A DNA stretch of 64,000 bases. It comes from Symbiodinium natans (Eukaryota > Sar > Dinophyceae > Suessiales > Symbiodiniaceae). Position 1 is the first letter of the stretch; each line of letters begins with the position of its first letter. Of this stretch, positions 1 through 8,464 are shown one piece after another. Made by a program: the position numbers and the translations under genes. The stretch lies in contig CAJNDS010000402.1 of assembly GCA_905221605.1 (NCBI GenBank), positions 329,818 through 393,817 of the forward strand, given 5' to 3'. The notes beneath the pieces are model-generated. The model made no database searches, was not told the origin of the DNA, and saw only the letters and a list, made by a program, of their open reading frames with translations.

Positions 1-214
1 TGGATATGGAAATTCTGAGATTTGAGTGTCAAGTTTCAGCATGTTTCTTGCTTTGTCTTAGCAATGTTGTCATTGTTTGTTCTTCTGCCTTGCTACGATC
101 CTGCATATGCAGGTTATAACAGCTATGCTTTTGCCCCGGTTCTTCCAGATTCTATTCCAGATCCGTGAACCTGCCTGAACTTGGCCCTGTGGGACTTTTG
201 TGTGCTCGGGGGGG
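1..214. other. Host flank left of the integrated virus
   Basis: Mixed-composition DNA with no open frame or motif I can assign. It ends at the short direct repeat that borders the viral element. Together with the sequence right of 20112 it should reconstruct the empty insertion site. Confidence 0.6.
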
Positions 215-221
215 TGTCTAA
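215..221 (+). repeat. Target-site duplication, left copy (TGTCTAA)
   Basis: TGTCTAA lies directly outside the left terminal inverted repeat, which starts GTCAGGG. The same seven bases follow the right terminus (CCCTGAC) at 20106-20112. Polinton-type integrases make duplications of about 6 bp. The seventh base may be an element-derived terminal A, so the true duplication could be TGTCTA with the element starting AGTCAGGG. Confidence 0.85.
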
Positions 222-579
222 GTCAGGGAAGGCCTTGCCCAGTTTGGGTAATTGCACCACCGTGGCCCAGATCATAACCATAATATCCTAAAACACTTTA
301 CCATATAGAAAATAAGGTGCAATTGCCCAGAATGGACAAGGTAATGGGGTCGCCCAGTTTCGGTTATTACATCACTGTCAACCAACTAGACCCAATTATC
401 CTGAAATGTACATTACCACATAGAATTTATCCTAATATACCATATAATCGCAACTAGTAGCCTATTATCCTTAAAATACTCTATCTCATCCTATTTATCA
501 GGTGATGTAACATCCCGAAATGGGCAAGGTTAGGTTTATTCATTTTATGGGGCATAGTATGGGGCAGTTGGGTGGGGTT
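222..579 (+). repeat. Left terminal inverted repeat
   Basis: Matches the reverse complement of 19799-20105 with few differences over most of its length. It is about 50 bp longer because it holds an extra internal repeat unit. Inside are two smaller inverted repeats (233-258 with 316-341, and 351-375 with 501-529) built around a GCCCAnnTTnGGG-like core. There are also three diverged direct units beginning near 285, 396 and 464. Terminal repeats of this class serve integration and probably protein-primed or similar replication. Confidence 0.92.
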
Positions 580-1180
580 CAGGGCTCATAATTTAGGAAT
601 GACAGCCAACAACATCCATTTTTAGTTTTGGCAGGCGCAGTCTACAACCCTTTGCCGATCTTTCGCGGCATGTTGAAGAACATCAAAACCCGAGATGCCT
701 CATACCTGATCGGATCTTCCCACCCAAACCGCATGCCCTGGCAACTTTAAGTTTTGGGGCATAAGTTTTGGGTTAGGGGCTTGTGGCCTTTTGGAATCTA
801 CGGTTTAGGGCTTTGGGTTTTGGTCGTGGGGGTCAGGGTTCAGTGGTCCAGGCGATATTGGCTGGGTCGGAGCCTAAAACCAAACAAGGACAGAACTGTC
901 ACGTAGACACATCACCCTCACACACACACACACACACACCATCGCGGAGAATTCGACCAATAGTTGACAAGTTGAGGCTCTTCTACAAATCCTCTTACAA
1001 GGACCTTTCGGGCAACTCACCACCACCCCCCCCAGATTGATCTGGCGCAGAACCTTGAGTGACAAGCCCATCTGATCCCAACCACTTCACTTGCATCCTT
1101 TACCCGCTGCAGCTTGCGCGCATTTGCAAGCTGCGAGCATCGAGTCTCTCAGTGTCTTGGGACTCTTTACAATGACGGAT
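580..1180. other. Non-coding stretch of host-like composition inside the element
   Basis: No gene seen. It contains degenerate TTTAGGG/GGTTTAGGG-like words at about 745-850 and an (AC)n microsatellite at 918-939. Both are typical of the host DNA further right, not of the AT-rich viral core. It may belong to a host segment captured between the left terminal repeat and the integrase gene. Confidence 0.5.
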
Positions 1181-2557
1181 TTACGGATCGGCCTTGCTTG
1201 TGAAACTGTCCACATGTCTGAGCATGTGCTGAAGCCGATCCTGCTGCGCAGGAGGTGATCCTCCGCGTAAGCGGTCTTCCATCTGGAACCGGTGAAGTGT
1301 TTCGAAAAAATCCCATTCCACTTCGTCAAACTCTGCTTCCAGAGGCGGCATGCAAGCCGGTACGAATCGCATCTTCGTGTCATTGCCTGCACGCATGTTC
1401 GCCCATGAGTTCAAGCTGCGTGCCAACAACAGGAGCGGGTGTGGTGCGCAATGGCCACTTCCTGGTGTCCAGGGCTGCTTCACGTTTGGTCCTGGCATGT
1501 TCTCGGAAAAAGCAATGTATGGAAACCTCAAGTCTTCACCTGGACGAGGGACGTATAATCCTTCCAGTTGCACCGACTCTTGAAACGCTTTGCACTGAGA
1601 TTGCATCGATGCGTCCGGCTTCCCATATGTTTTGCCACCAAGGGTAACCCTGCGTTCAAACTTGTCTTTTGAATACAAGGCAACCAGTGTCGAAGCAACT
1701 GATTCAAAAGTCTGAAAAGCCTGGTCGACATGCTGCGTAGATGCACGTGGGGTGCGTTCATAACTTCCTGCCTTCTTGTATGCGTCCGGTGTACCAGCAA
1801 TGAAAACGGCGTTGTAGGCCTCTCCAGCCCAGTCTATGACATCCTGCTTCGAAAGAACCGGAAGAATCATAATCTGTGGATTGTTGTCAAGCAAATCACC
1901 TTCTCCATCCAAGGCAAGAAAATTGAAACTGGCGTTTCGCAAGGATAAGGTTGCCATGTTTTCCTCACCCAACATGCCTACTATGGCTGTCCAGGCTTTG
2001 TCTTGAGACACCCTGATCATGCTTTTGACAATAGTGTCCCAAACTAATGCACAATTGAGGCTGTTTGGCAACAAGTGTGCACGCTTCAGCTGGCCAGGAG
2101 GGCCACCCAACAGGGACACGGATATACTCTTCAGATTGGCGCTGCTTGCTGCGCTTGCTGCACTCGTCGGAACGGCCCTCTTTGCTTTGTGTGGGCACCA
2201 CACTTCTGCCAGAGACGTTGACCTCAATATGTTATCATCTTGGATATTGGTCTTCTCGGACTGCAGGTCGGAAATGCGATGCCACCACGTACCGGCAACC
2301 ATCTCCTTCTCTTGCTGTGCTGCTTTGGCCGCTGCCTCTGCTGCCTCTGCTAGGTCCTGTGCTGCTTTGGCCGCTGCCTCTGCTGCCTCTGCTAGGTCCC
2401 TCACCATCTCCTTCTCTTGCTGCGCTGCTTTGGCCGCTGCCTCTGCCTTCTTCCGTCCATCCCTCTCCCGCCATAAAAGGAGCATCAACGTAGTAGACAA
2501 GCAAAGAAGTACGGCGAACAACCACTGATCTGCGCCATTGGTTTGCGCACCGTCCAT
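1181..2557 (-). CDS. 458-residue membrane-anchored coiled-coil protein, possible captured cargo
   Basis: Uninterrupted frame with an ATG start. Residues about 12-28 are a hydrophobic segment, probably an N-terminal membrane anchor. Residues 34-85 are an Ala/Glu/Lys-rich coiled coil containing a duplicated unit (DLAEAAEAAAKAAQ), which reflects a tandem DNA repeat at about 2320-2400. The C-terminal 350 residues are unidentified. A segment with RAHLLPNS followed by R-N-x8-L-x-L recalls HNH-like (His-Me finger) proteins common in protists and fungi, but I do not see a full active site. Base composition is host-like, about half GC, unlike the viral core. It lies inside the terminal repeats and upstream of the integrase on the same strand. 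It may be host DNA carried by the virus or a nested insertion. Not recognised with confidence. Confidence 0.55.
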   Translation of the reverse strand: MDGAQTNGADQWLFAVLLCLSTTLMLLLWRERDGRKKAEAAAKAAQQEKEMVRDLAEAAEAAAKAAQDLAEAAEAAAKAAQQEKEMVAGTWWHRISDLQSEKTNIQDDNILRSTSLAEVWCPHKAKRAVPTSAASAASSANLKSISVSLLGGPPGQLKRAHLLPNSLNCALVWDTIVKSMIRVSQDKAWTAIVGMLGEENMATLSLRNASFNFLALDGEGDLLDNNPQIMILPVLSKQDVIDWAGEAYNAVFIAGTPDAYKKAGSYERTPRASTQHVDQAFQTFESVASTLVALYSKDKFERRVTLGGKTYGKPDASMQSQCKAFQESVQLEGLYVPRPGEDLRFPYIAFSENMPGPNVKQPWTPGSGHCAPHPLLLLARSLNSWANMRAGNDTKMRFVPACMPPLEAEFDEVEWDFFETLHRFQMEDRLRGGSPPAQQDRLQHMLRHVDSFTSKADP

Positions 2558-2798
2558 GATCCAGACAGCCCACCAAACAAACCCCGTGCTTTACACGATT
2601 TCATCTGCTTATATATTGACAAGAATTGAACTTGCATGCTAGCAAGCTGTCAAGACAACGCAAACGGTCTTGCTATCAATATCGCTCTGCACGTGATGGC
2701 TTTCAAAAACGAGCTAACTTGTGAAGCCAGAAAGGCATACAACCAGGCGGTGCCAGTGGTCCTGCTCGGACAAGTTTCAGTCCTACTCCAGCTTCCTG

Positions 2799-3710
2799 TC
2801 AAACCTTCAATAACTCAAACCTTAAATATGCTCTATCAACACCTTCCACATAATAGTAATTCTGTCCTAGATTTTTCTCTATCTTCTCAACAGTGTAGGC
2901 GTTCTTGCTAAAATTCCCCACCCTTTCTTTTTCGTTTGGCTTTCTTTTCTTAAATATTTTGACCTCATCACCTTTTTCCAACTCTGGGTACATCCTATTT
3001 TTCTTAGCCTTACTGGCTAAATTCAATTTAACTTTTAACTCGTTTGATGGCATTCGTGCTTCTTTAGGTGTCATTTCTATAGCGGAATGCTTCATTACAT
3101 TATTGTACGTTAACAAAATCTCGTGTATATAATCTATCCACTGGATATTCTTTTTACCCTTTTTTTCATCTGCTTCAACCCTCCTGTACAACAAATCTTT
3201 AAAAGTGCGTATCGCGCGCTCACTAAAATTAGGGTGTGCTCTCGTTATGTGATGTTCAATATTCTGTTCCTTAAAATATGTTTGTATTGATTCCTTGCTT
3301 AGCGCTCCTTCATCGTCGGTGTAAACAATTTTAGGATTTTTACCCATCTTGTGTAGTGATTCAATTATACCACTCGCTAAATCTTCTTCGGTCTTGCCTT
3401 TAATGGGTACAACATGCATAAACTTATCAAAAACATCAATCGTTAACATTCCTACTCTAAACTTTTGATTTTCCATGTCATTTATAAAGAACAAATCCAT
3501 TTGATACTCGTATGCCGAATGTGGTGCTACAAAACTGTTTGTACCTACTGGTCTACGTTTCTGTTCTACATTCTTCTTAAAAAAGTCATTGATGTCGCTC
3601 ATTGTTATACCTTTATCCTTCTTTCTGGCTTCATCTAAGGTGCGTTGTTTACTTCCAAAACCAGCCTTATCAAAATAAACATCATTAATTATTTTCTGTT
3701 TCTCGCTCAT
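2799..3710 (-). CDS. Retroviral-type (rve) integrase
   Basis: A 303-residue DDE integrase that would insert the element into host DNA and create the flanking duplication. The acidic triad is visible as YQMDLFF near residue 71, YTDDEG near 134 and NFSER about 35 residues later, giving the DD35E spacing. The Ser-Glu-Arg-x3-Thr-Phe-Lys stretch after the last Glu is usual for Polinton integrases. The basic C-terminal 80 residues (KGDEVKIFKKRK then YTVEKIEK) resemble the SH3/chromo-like DNA- or chromatin-binding tail of the family. The ATG is followed by a plausible start, MSEKQK. The gene is the first viral gene inside the left arm. Host-like DNA begins right after its stop. Confidence 0.93.
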   Translation of the reverse strand: MSEKQKIINDVYFDKAGFGSKQRTLDEARKKDKGITMSDINDFFKKNVEQKRRPVGTNSFVAPHSAYEYQMDLFFINDMENQKFRVGMLTIDVFDKFMHVVPIKGKTEEDLASGIIESLHKMGKNPKIVYTDDEGALSKESIQTYFKEQNIEHHITRAHPNFSERAIRTFKDLLYRRVEADEKKGKKNIQWIDYIHEILLTYNNVMKHSAIEMTPKEARMPSNELKVKLNLASKAKKNRMYPELEKGDEVKIFKKRKPNEKERVGNFSKNAYTVEKIEKNLGQNYYYVEGVDRAYLRFELLKV

Positions 3711-3725
3711 ATAAATAAGTAAGAA

Positions 3726-3757
3726 AAATAATAATATTTTTGCAAAAATTATTATTT
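3726..3757 (-). terminator. Near-perfect hairpin at the 3' end of the 104-residue gene
   Basis: AT-rich inverted repeat: AAATAATAAT-TTTTT on one arm and AAAAATTATTATTT on the other, with one unpaired A and a short GC loop. It overlaps the stop codon of the 3752-4066 gene and precedes the integrase start. It may mark transcript ends. A purely compositional origin is possible. Confidence 0.4.
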
Positions 3758-4066
3758 CTCTTGTTCTGGTTCTTCTTCAGGCATCACTGTTATCACCTTA
3801 CAGTTTTTCATGGTGTATTTAGTTCCTTTCCTTTTATTTGCTAGTGCTTCTGCCTTCTGTTCTGGTGTCAACTTCACGACTGTTATATCTATACCGTTTT
3901 CGGCTATGTATTTCTCCATCTTCTTCTTCTCCAGATACCTATCTCTGGAAGCCCTTTTTTTCTCAACATACTCTTTGTCTTCACGTCTTTTATTATAATA
4001 CAGCCTATTGTACAATGCCAGTTGTTCACGGATTTCCTCTATTGTCATATCTTCAGGTTTTGTCAT
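3752..4066 (-). CDS. Small charged viral protein, unknown
   Basis: A 104-residue, strongly charged frame with predicted helical, coiled-coil character. Residues 8-60 are rich in Glu, Lys, Arg and Tyr. The C-terminus is a short acidic tail (MPEEEPEQEK). No domain recognised. It lies between the integrase, 41 bp downstream on the same strand, and the divergently transcribed replicase, so it shares an AT-rich intergenic region with the latter. Start chosen at MTKPEDM, preceded by a TATATAA-like run. Confidence 0.7.
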   Translation of the reverse strand: MTKPEDMTIEEIREQLALYNRLYYNKRREDKEYVEKKRASRDRYLEKKKMEKYIAENGIDITVVKLTPEQKAEALANKRKGTKYTMKNCKVITVMPEEEPEQEK

Positions 4067-4216
4067 TTCACTATTATTATATATAAATAATATTTCTTTA
4101 AGTGCTTTTTCTTAACACTATAATCTTATTTGATTTTCAATCAGTCTAAAAAAAGTCTTCAGAAAAATATATTTAAAGAAATATTTTTATTATAAAATTA
4201 ATATATATTGTAATTT
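4067..4216. promoter_or_regulatory. Divergent promoter region of the replicase and the 104-residue gene
   Basis: 150 bp of extremely AT-rich DNA between divergent genes, with TATATAAATAATA on one side and AATTAATATATATTG just before the replicase ATG on the other. Probable bidirectional promoter by position and composition. No experimentally known motif was recognised. Confidence 0.5.
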
Positions 4217-7200
4217 ATGACCAAAGCTATACAGAGAAATATCACTGCTTTAGAAGCAGTGTACGACAATTACAAAAAACGCTTTAACAAAGCAACCAAG
4301 GAAAAAGTCAGAAACATCATAGACTTATATTCTGAACGCAAGATAGCTCAGTTTACAACAGCCGACAATTTAATAAGAAAATTTATCACATCCAAGACAC
4401 CAAAGGACAAAGAAAAGGCAGAAAAGGAATACAATAAGATTTATGACAAACATAAGGATAAACCCAGTCTAGGCGAAAGAATGGAGGAAACAAAGAAAGA
4501 GAACAAGAGAACTGGAAGAACCAACCCTAGAAAAAAACATGACTATTCAATGATAGTGGCGTTTTTTAGATACAAATCGGAATCCAACACACAGAAAACA
4601 GCATTTTATGACAAAGCAGGTAAGCCCTTAGTACCATTGTTTATAGGAGAAAGTATAAGGCACACAGCAAGCGTTAACACCACATCGTATGTTGAAAACC
4701 TTGTTGGTAGAAAAGTGTTTGGGGAGTACGACAAGAGGCTTTTCACAAAATTACTATTGGACTTACAAAGAGACCCGTCCATATTGGGAGTCATCGGCTT
4801 CGTGATAGATTATATAGATTGTGTTAAAGTATATGAAGTTGATAGGGTAGATGGTGATTCAGATTTTAATCCAAAGCACGAGAACCTTAGAGATGCCACG
4901 AATGTGAGCATGTATCATAATTATATTCAGACTCCTTTGAACCCAGAGTACGAGACACTAAAGGAAGCCATTAAAGTTGAACATTATCAAGACAACCTGT
5001 GCTGGATTAATACTTTAACGGATTATTATAAAAATACCCTTATGGGTGACAAGAAGAGAGAGAAGAACAAATTAACTAGAGAAAGTATTTTAAACCTCAT
5101 AAATAAAACAGAAGATGATTTCACAACCAACGGTGCTAGTCTTGACGATATGACCAAGGTTTTTGAACACTATAATATTCAAGTTAGGGTATATGATGTT
5201 TTTAATAATCTGGTGTATCAGTACGACCCAGAGAAGCGCGACCATCACATACAAACACTGTATGCAATAATCAAGAACAACCACATTTACACGGTGAATG
5301 ATAATTTAAGTTCCTTGAAGCAAATGTTACCAAAGAATTCCAATTATGACATTTACGTGAAGGCTTCGTCGGATTACCATTTAAATGAGAAGTCCACACC
5401 AGTTGAGTGTAAAATGATAGCATCTTTGGACGATATCAGAAAACACACAGAGGAAGACCAATATACCCTAATATATGACGGAAATGATTTAACGAAGTTG
5501 TTTTATGAATCCAAACAGGCAGGTTATGAACCACAGGTTAAGTTCAGTGGGTGCATCGTGTCTGAGTTGAATTTTCGTTTTTATATCAAGAAAAGACTCA
5601 TCAAGTACAAGGTCAAAACGCAGAACCTTGTAACAAACTCCATTGATGGTTCTATCTGTGTTAGGACAGAGAATATTTATAATAGAATGTCTAAAGCAAT
5701 GTACGATTTCAATAAAGCACTGTTTAACCCCTTGCATAAATCCTACTATAACGAGATAGACATACAAATCTTCCAGGAGTGTAAAACCGTAAACCCAGCA
5801 GGTGAGATAAATAAATATTATCATATATATTCTGTAAAGCGTCAAGAATTTGATAAATACTTTTTTACGACAGAGTCGTGTGTAGAGATAGATGTCCGTA
5901 AAGCATTCACACACGCATTTAATCAGATGACCGAGATACCAGTGTTTACTCAATTTGATGTGTGGAAGCCTTACAAGAAGGAATATAAAATAGAAACATT
6001 TCACCCACTGACCTTATATTTAGTTAAGAGTAACGGTGAGGCAATGTTTTTCAACAAAACCTATTGTTTAGTATACGGACAGTTTTTAAAGTATTTGCAT
6101 AAAAAATGCAAACTATTATATTATAAAGAACCTTCTAGAGTTTATAATGTTGACTACAAGAAAATTGTTAATAAACTGTGGGCTACCGAGATATCTGACA
6201 GAGCACCAGAGGACATTAGAACCAAAAAGTTAATTGCCAACGTAAACTTCGGTTTACTGGAAAAGAGTACAAATACATCATCTAAAAGTTACACCTTCAA
6301 TGGTTTAAGGGAGGCATTATATTATCAGAACCTTATCGGAGGTAGAATAAACAAGTTATCTGTAGAAAAACCAGAGTTAGTAGAGGATGATGAAGAGGAA
6401 GAGGCGTGGAAAACTGTATATACAGAATTGGACGAGAAATATTATTGTTTGACTGTATCGGATAGGGCCACCTTAAGAAATGGATTTATATACATAAAAG
6501 AGCTATTATTACAATACCATAATTTTAAAATGTACCAAGATTATCTAAAATTAGTGGAAAATAATGTGGATGTCTGGAGTGTTAAAACAGATGCGTTTGT
6601 AATCAGAAGGGAACACCTAAGGAGAGCAAAGAAGGCGCTAGACTTTAACGAAGACATAGGCGGATGGAGACACGAGAAGGGCAAACAACGTTTAGAACCG
6701 AGGGGTAAATTAGAACAGAAGCCGAATGAATTAATACCCATACCAGTATACAAGAATGAGACCAGACATGTAAAAGATGAGTGGGACACAGAGACCATAG
6801 CAAAGGATATTATAAAACATAACCCTTTGATGATTAGAAGTAAGTACGCTGGAGGAGGTAAAAGTCATATAGCCAAATATTTCAGTAAATTAGGATACAA
6901 TACTTTGTTTGTAGTGCCACAAAATAGCTTATCTCAGAATATTGACGATGACGCGGTGACTACCAATAAGTTCTTTTCAGTACCTGTAGGCGATGGTGAG
7001 AAGTTGCCAGAGTTTGACCATAGTGACTACAATGTGGTGGTTTTTGATGAGATTTTTATGAATGGCTTACATATGCTCAATAGAATTAGACAGTTTGTTA
7101 ATCAAAATCCTAATAAAATAATTATAGGAGCTGGTGACACAAAACAGTTACCACCCATAGAAGACTTAACTAATACCAGAAAACCAGATGAATATGCCGA

Positions 7201-8119
7201 TGAGTGTATAAATCAGATATTTAAATATAACATTTTGTTAACAGTTTGTAAGAGATTAGGTGCTAAAGACGACCCTAAAGCAAATGAAAACAGAAAAATA
7301 TTAAATAATATGTATGATGATATGTGGCTACATAAGCTTCCACTTGATGACTTCGTAAGGAAATACTTCAAAACTACAGACGATGTAACACAATCGCATA
7401 ATAATATAGCTTATACAAATATGAGGTGTCTGTATGTGTCTAACCTAATACGCAAGAACCTAGGTAAGAAAGATAAGTATGAAGTGGGTGAGACACTGAT
7501 ATGTAGAGTCTATAAGAAGTTCGGAAGTAAACGGTTTAACGTGAACTATCGGTTTAAAATCGTTAGTTTAAATAATAATGCAGTGATACTAGAGAATGTT
7601 AAGTCAAAGGAACAGTATACCACAGATATCTTTACCTTAGATAAGCATTTTAGATACGATTATTGTACCACGTGCCATTCTGCGCAAGGTGCTTCAATCA
7701 ATGGTAAGATCATAATACACGAGTGGAATAAGAAGCACTTGGTGACTCGTGAGTGGATATGGTGCGCCTTGACAAGAAGCACCGACTTTAATGATGTATT
7801 GTTTTACGAGAGTGAAACGGATAAAACAGAACTCACAGAAGAGAATCTAAACAGATACATAAACAACAAAATCAGAAACTACAAACTACAAGACGAAAAG
7901 GCTGGTAGAAAGATAAATTCAAAAAAATATGTTACTCCAGAATGGTTTATTAAAAGAATTAACGGTAATTGTTGTAATTGTGGTTGTCGGTTTGAGTTTG
8001 AAGTTAAAAACGGATATCTAACTAATACCATAACAGCACAACGAAAAGACAACGAGTTTTCACACCACATAGACAACTGTGAGGCTTGGTGTTTCTATTG
8101 TAACTGTAGTGCAAAATAA
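4217..8119 (+). CDS. Replicase: divergent PolB-like polymerase fused to SF1 helicase and C-terminal zinc module
   Basis: A 1300-residue multidomain replication protein. Residues about 255-360 show NLCWIN and later NNHIY, suggestive of an OTU/papain-like fold, but function is uncertain. Residues 540-800 carry degenerate family-B polymerase motifs: motif A around D559 (EIDVRKAF), motif B around 670-683 (KKLIANVNFGLLEK) and motif C around D792 (SVKTDAF, in place of the usual YxDTDS). Residues 870-1200 form an SF1 helicase. Walker A is at 878-884 (AGGGKSH), Walker B at 940-945 (VVVFDE), motif III at 971-978 (GAGDTKQL), a late motif at 1151-1160 (TTCHSAQGAS) and a terminal CALTR at 1183-1187. The last 50 residues hold CCNCGC and CFYCNC with QRKDN-x-FSHH, like a zinc-binding HNH relative. 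It is the largest viral gene and divergent from its left neighbour. A primase-type activity cannot be excluded. Confidence 0.88.
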   Translation: MTKAIQRNITALEAVYDNYKKRFNKATKEKVRNIIDLYSERKIAQFTTADNLIRKFITSKTPKDKEKAEKEYNKIYDKHKDKPSLGERMEETKKENKRTGRTNPRKKHDYSMIVAFFRYKSESNTQKTAFYDKAGKPLVPLFIGESIRHTASVNTTSYVENLVGRKVFGEYDKRLFTKLLLDLQRDPSILGVIGFVIDYIDCVKVYEVDRVDGDSDFNPKHENLRDATNVSMYHNYIQTPLNPEYETLKEAIKVEHYQDNLCWINTLTDYYKNTLMGDKKREKNKLTRESILNLINKTEDDFTTNGASLDDMTKVFEHYNIQVRVYDVFNNLVYQYDPEKRDHHIQTLYAIIKNNHIYTVNDNLSSLKQMLPKNSNYDIYVKASSDYHLNEKSTPVECKMIASLDDIRKHTEEDQYTLIYDGNDLTKLFYESKQAGYEPQVKFSGCIVSELNFRFYIKKRLIKYKVKTQNLVTNSIDGSICVRTENIYNRMSKAMYDFNKALFNPLHKSYYNEIDIQIFQECKTVNPAGEINKYYHIYSVKRQEFDKYFFTTESCVEIDVRKAFTHAFNQMTEIPVFTQFDVWKPYKKEYKIETFHPLTLYLVKSNGEAMFFNKTYCLVYGQFLKYLHKKCKLLYYKEPSRVYNVDYKKIVNKLWATEISDRAPEDIRTKKLIANVNFGLLEKSTNTSSKSYTFNGLREALYYQNLIGGRINKLSVEKPELVEDDEEEEAWKTVYTELDEKYYCLTVSDRATLRNGFIYIKELLLQYHNFKMYQDYLKLVENNVDVWSVKTDAFVIRREHLRRAKKALDFNEDIGGWRHEKGKQRLEPRGKLEQKPNELIPIPVYKNETRHVKDEWDTETIAKDIIKHNPLMIRSKYAGGGKSHIAKYFSKLGYNTLFVVPQNSLSQNIDDDAVTTNKFFSVPVGDGEKLPEFDHSDYNVVVFDEIFMNGLHMLNRIRQFVNQNPNKIIIGAGDTKQLPPIEDLTNTRKPDEYADECINQIFKYNILLTVCKRLGAKDDPKANENRKILNNMYDDMWLHKLPLDDFVRKYFKTTDDVTQSHNNIAYTNMRCLYVSNLIRKNLGKKDKYEVGETLICRVYKKFGSKRFNVNYRFKIVSLNNNAVILENVKSKEQYTTDIFTLDKHFRYDYCTTCHSAQGASINGKIIIHEWNKKHLVTREWIWCALTRSTDFNDVLFYESETDKTELTEENLNRYINNKIRNYKLQDEKAGRKINSKKYVTPEWFIKRINGNCCNCGCRFEFEVKNGYLTNTITAQRKDNEFSHHIDNCEAWCFYCNCSAK

Positions 8120-8138
8120 AAACTAATTAGTTAGTTTT
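8119..8138. terminator. Short palindrome between convergent genes
   Basis: AAAACTAA-TTAG-TTAGTTTT forms a perfect 8-bp stem followed by T residues. It starts at the last base of the replicase stop codon and lies before the end of the convergent small gene. Likely a bidirectional 3' signal. Confidence 0.45.
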
Positions 8139-8149
8139 TACTTTACACT

Positions 8150-8448
8150 TTATTTATTCATTGTTATTCTCAACTTTGGAAATTCTCGTTCAATAGTGTT
8201 TATCGCTTCTTTATAAGTAGGCTTCCTCCAAGATGATACGACCAGAACCCAGCCGTTTCATAATCTTTCCAATCTTGATTACCGCTTCCATGTCTGGCTA
8301 CATAACTTTGTCTTCGTTTATTGTCAAGGTGACCTTCTGTAAAATGGTCATAGCCTTTAGCACCAAATAAAACAGTTTTTCTGTCGTCTATCCTTGCTTC
8401 AAATTTCTTATCTTTACTATTACTTCTTTTGATTACTATTTGTACCAT
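8150..8448 (-). pseudogene. Small FGxKG...TAGFWS family protein with an apparent 1-nt frameshift
   Basis: The open frame at 8200-8448 (82 residues) carries FGAKGYDHFT, YVARHG and TAGFWS. These are hallmarks of a small protein family of unknown function that I recall from algal giant viruses and PLVs (probably DUF5754). Family members continue after TAGFWS with a W-x-KPT segment. In the reading frame taken here that segment is lost and the protein ends LLIKKR. The neighbouring frame at about 8150-8235 encodes exactly such a tail (KPTYKEAI then a basic end, stop at 8150-8152). A single-base loss around 8229-8240 therefore explains the break. It could be a real mutation, a sequencing error or a programmed shift. 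It is the promoter-distal member of a tight five-gene minus-strand block. Confidence 0.75.
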
Positions 8449-8464
8449 TATTATTACTTAGATT

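Noticed and set aside
2019-2528. Plus-strand frames opposite the 458-residue gene
   Set aside because: Antisense shadows of the Ala/Glu coiled-coil repeats, giving Ser/Ala/Leu-rich nonsense.
5489-6004. 171-residue hydrophobic minus-strand frame inside the replicase
   Set aside because: It is the antisense of the polymerase coding region. The aromatic and hydrophobic look is what AT-rich antisense gives.
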